Below, piece by piece: positions 63,248-64,000 of a DNA stretch of 64,000 bases (position 1 is the first letter of the stretch; each line of letters opens with the position of its first letter). The translations under genes and the position numbers were made by a program. The DNA lies in contig CAXXIF010000017.1 in NCBI GenBank assembly GCA_963677375.2, positions 47,704 through 111,703 of the forward strand, given 5' to 3'. The DNA is from Pseudaeromonas sp963677375. Its GTDB lineage: Bacteria; Pseudomonadota; Gammaproteobacteria; Enterobacterales; Aeromonadaceae. Below the pieces are notes generated by a model. It did no database searches. It was not told where the DNA came from and saw only the letters and a list, made by a program, of their open reading frames with translations.

Positions 63248-64000
63248 ATGGCACAGACCACCAAATATATCTGGTTCAACGGCGAGCTGGTCGAATGGGA
63301 CCAGGCTCAGGTTCACGTCATGACGCACGCTCTGCATTATGGTTCTTCGGTGTTTGAGGGCATTCGCGCCTATGACACCCCGAATGGGCCGGCCATTTTC
63401 CGCCTGCAAGAGCACATTCAGCGCCTGTTCGATTCGGCCAAGATCTACTGGATGGATATGCCCTATAGCAAGGAAGCCATCTGCGAGGCCTGCCGCGTCA
63501 TCGTGCGGGAGAACGGCCTGAAATCAGGATATTTGCGTCCGCTGGCTTTTGTCGGCAATGTGGGTCTGGGTCTGCACCCGCCCAAGGATGCCCATACCGA
63601 TGTGATGATCGGGGCTCTGCCCTGGGGCGCCTATCTGGGCGAGGAAGGGTTGAAGAACGGCGTGGATGTGGCCGTTTCTTCCTGGAATCGTCTGGCGCCG
63701 AACACCATTCCCACCGGCGCCAAGGCCGGGGGTAACTACCTCTCTTCCCAGCTCATCTCCCGGGAGGCCAAGCGCCATGGTTATGCCGAAGGCATAGCGC
63801 TGGATGTGAATGGCTACCTGAGTGAAGGGGCGGGCGAGAACCTGTTTCTCATCAAGAACGGTATTGTGCACACCACGCCTGCCACCTCGGCCATACTGCC
63901 GGGTATCACCCGCGATACCATCATCACCCTGGCCAAGGAGCTGGGATACACAGTCAAGGAAGAGGCCCTGCCTCGCGAGGCTCTCTATCTAGCCGACGAG
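63248..64000 (+). CDS. ilvE: Branched-chain amino acid aminotransferase IlvE (cut by right window edge)
   Basis: The first 251 codons are present; Escherichia coli IlvE has 309. It is a fold-IV PLP enzyme: YIWFNGELVEWDQAQVHVMTHALHYGSSVFEGIRAYDTP, LRPLAFVGNVGLGLHPP, the PLP-lysine region NTIPTGAKAGGNYLSSQLIS and LSEGAGENLFLIKNG. It transaminates branched-chain 2-oxo acids with glutamate. It follows ilvM by 18 bases, and ilvD and ilvA are expected beyond the edge. Confidence 0.96.
   Translation, partial: MAQTTKYIWFNGELVEWDQAQVHVMTHALHYGSSVFEGIRAYDTPNGPAIFRLQEHIQRLFDSAKIYWMDMPYSKEAICEACRVIVRENGLKSGYLRPLAFVGNVGLGLHPPKDAHTDVMIGALPWGAYLGEEGLKNGVDVAVSSWNRLAPNTIPTGAKAGGNYLSSQLISREAKRHGYAEGIALDVNGYLSEGAGENLFLIKNGIVHTTPATSAILPGITRDTIITLAKELGYTVKEEALPREALYLADE

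Overview
The window comes from a gammaproteobacterium of the Aeromonadaceae or a close relative. This rests on the 16S gene (including the CTTACCTGGCCTTGACATG stretch), the high G+C content, the yihD-srkA-dsbA-yihG order known from Escherichia coli, and an rrn operon with Ile and Ala tRNAs in the spacer and an Asp tRNA after 5S. No species was assigned. No prophage, insertion sequence or CRISPR array is visible; this looks like chromosomal core with accessory metabolic blocks.

Layout. 1-4403: molybdate block. modB (cut by the left edge) points left and modA points right; then modG (a di-Mop molybdate-binding protein), modE and modD. Four candidate ModE operators share one 10-N10-10 design. 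4581-7462: an uncharacterised pair, a 703-aa repeat-rich secreted protein and a DUF3142-like protein. 7475-9032: a SpoIIAA/STAS-like protein and a LysR regulator. 9384-16077: two large lipoprotein glycosidases (an unassigned six-hairpin enzyme and a GH133-type debranching enzyme) sharing duplicated N-terminal modules, each followed by a terminator. 16156-19456: an operon of aldo/keto reductase, GlcG-like protein and aldo/keto reductase, divergent from a CI-type repressor, then a second STAS-like protein. 19738-26931: fructose region with a secreted mutarotase-like protein, an RpiB-family isomerase with a changed active-site residue, FruR/Cra, and fruBKA, with Cra boxes at both promoters. 27275-28372: a secreted beta-helix protein.

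28826-33873: zinc block of zevB, zevA, znuA, znuB, znuC, an unannotated 34-aa membrane ORF, a Zur box and divergent zur. 33935-35852: a PIN-like protein, a solitary RelB/DinJ-type antitoxin and endonuclease IV. 35966-41649: copper/silver efflux genes cusF, cusB (with a tandemly duplicated metal-binding module) and cusA, without cusC. 41715-46487: a short Lgt, small proteins, a solute-binding protein and Kup. 46532-47287: a LuxR solo. 47613-53216: rRNA operon with two promoters, boxA sites and a terminator. 53350-57698: a lone squalene/phytoene synthase, a diguanylate cyclase, yihD, srkA and dsbA. 57779-60925: DUF523, yihG and comM. 61120-64000: ilvL leader peptide, attenuator, ilvG, ilvM and ilvE (cut by the right edge).

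The genes form several self-contained metal and carbon circuits (Mo/ModE, Zn/Zur, Cu/Cus, fructose/Cra), and operators could be read directly at three of them. The least explained items are the znu leader ORF, the two lipoprotein glycosidases, the reductase/GlcG operon with its repressor, the LuxR solo with its 22-bp dyad, and the lone isoprenoid synthase. All functions are inferred from sequence reading alone.
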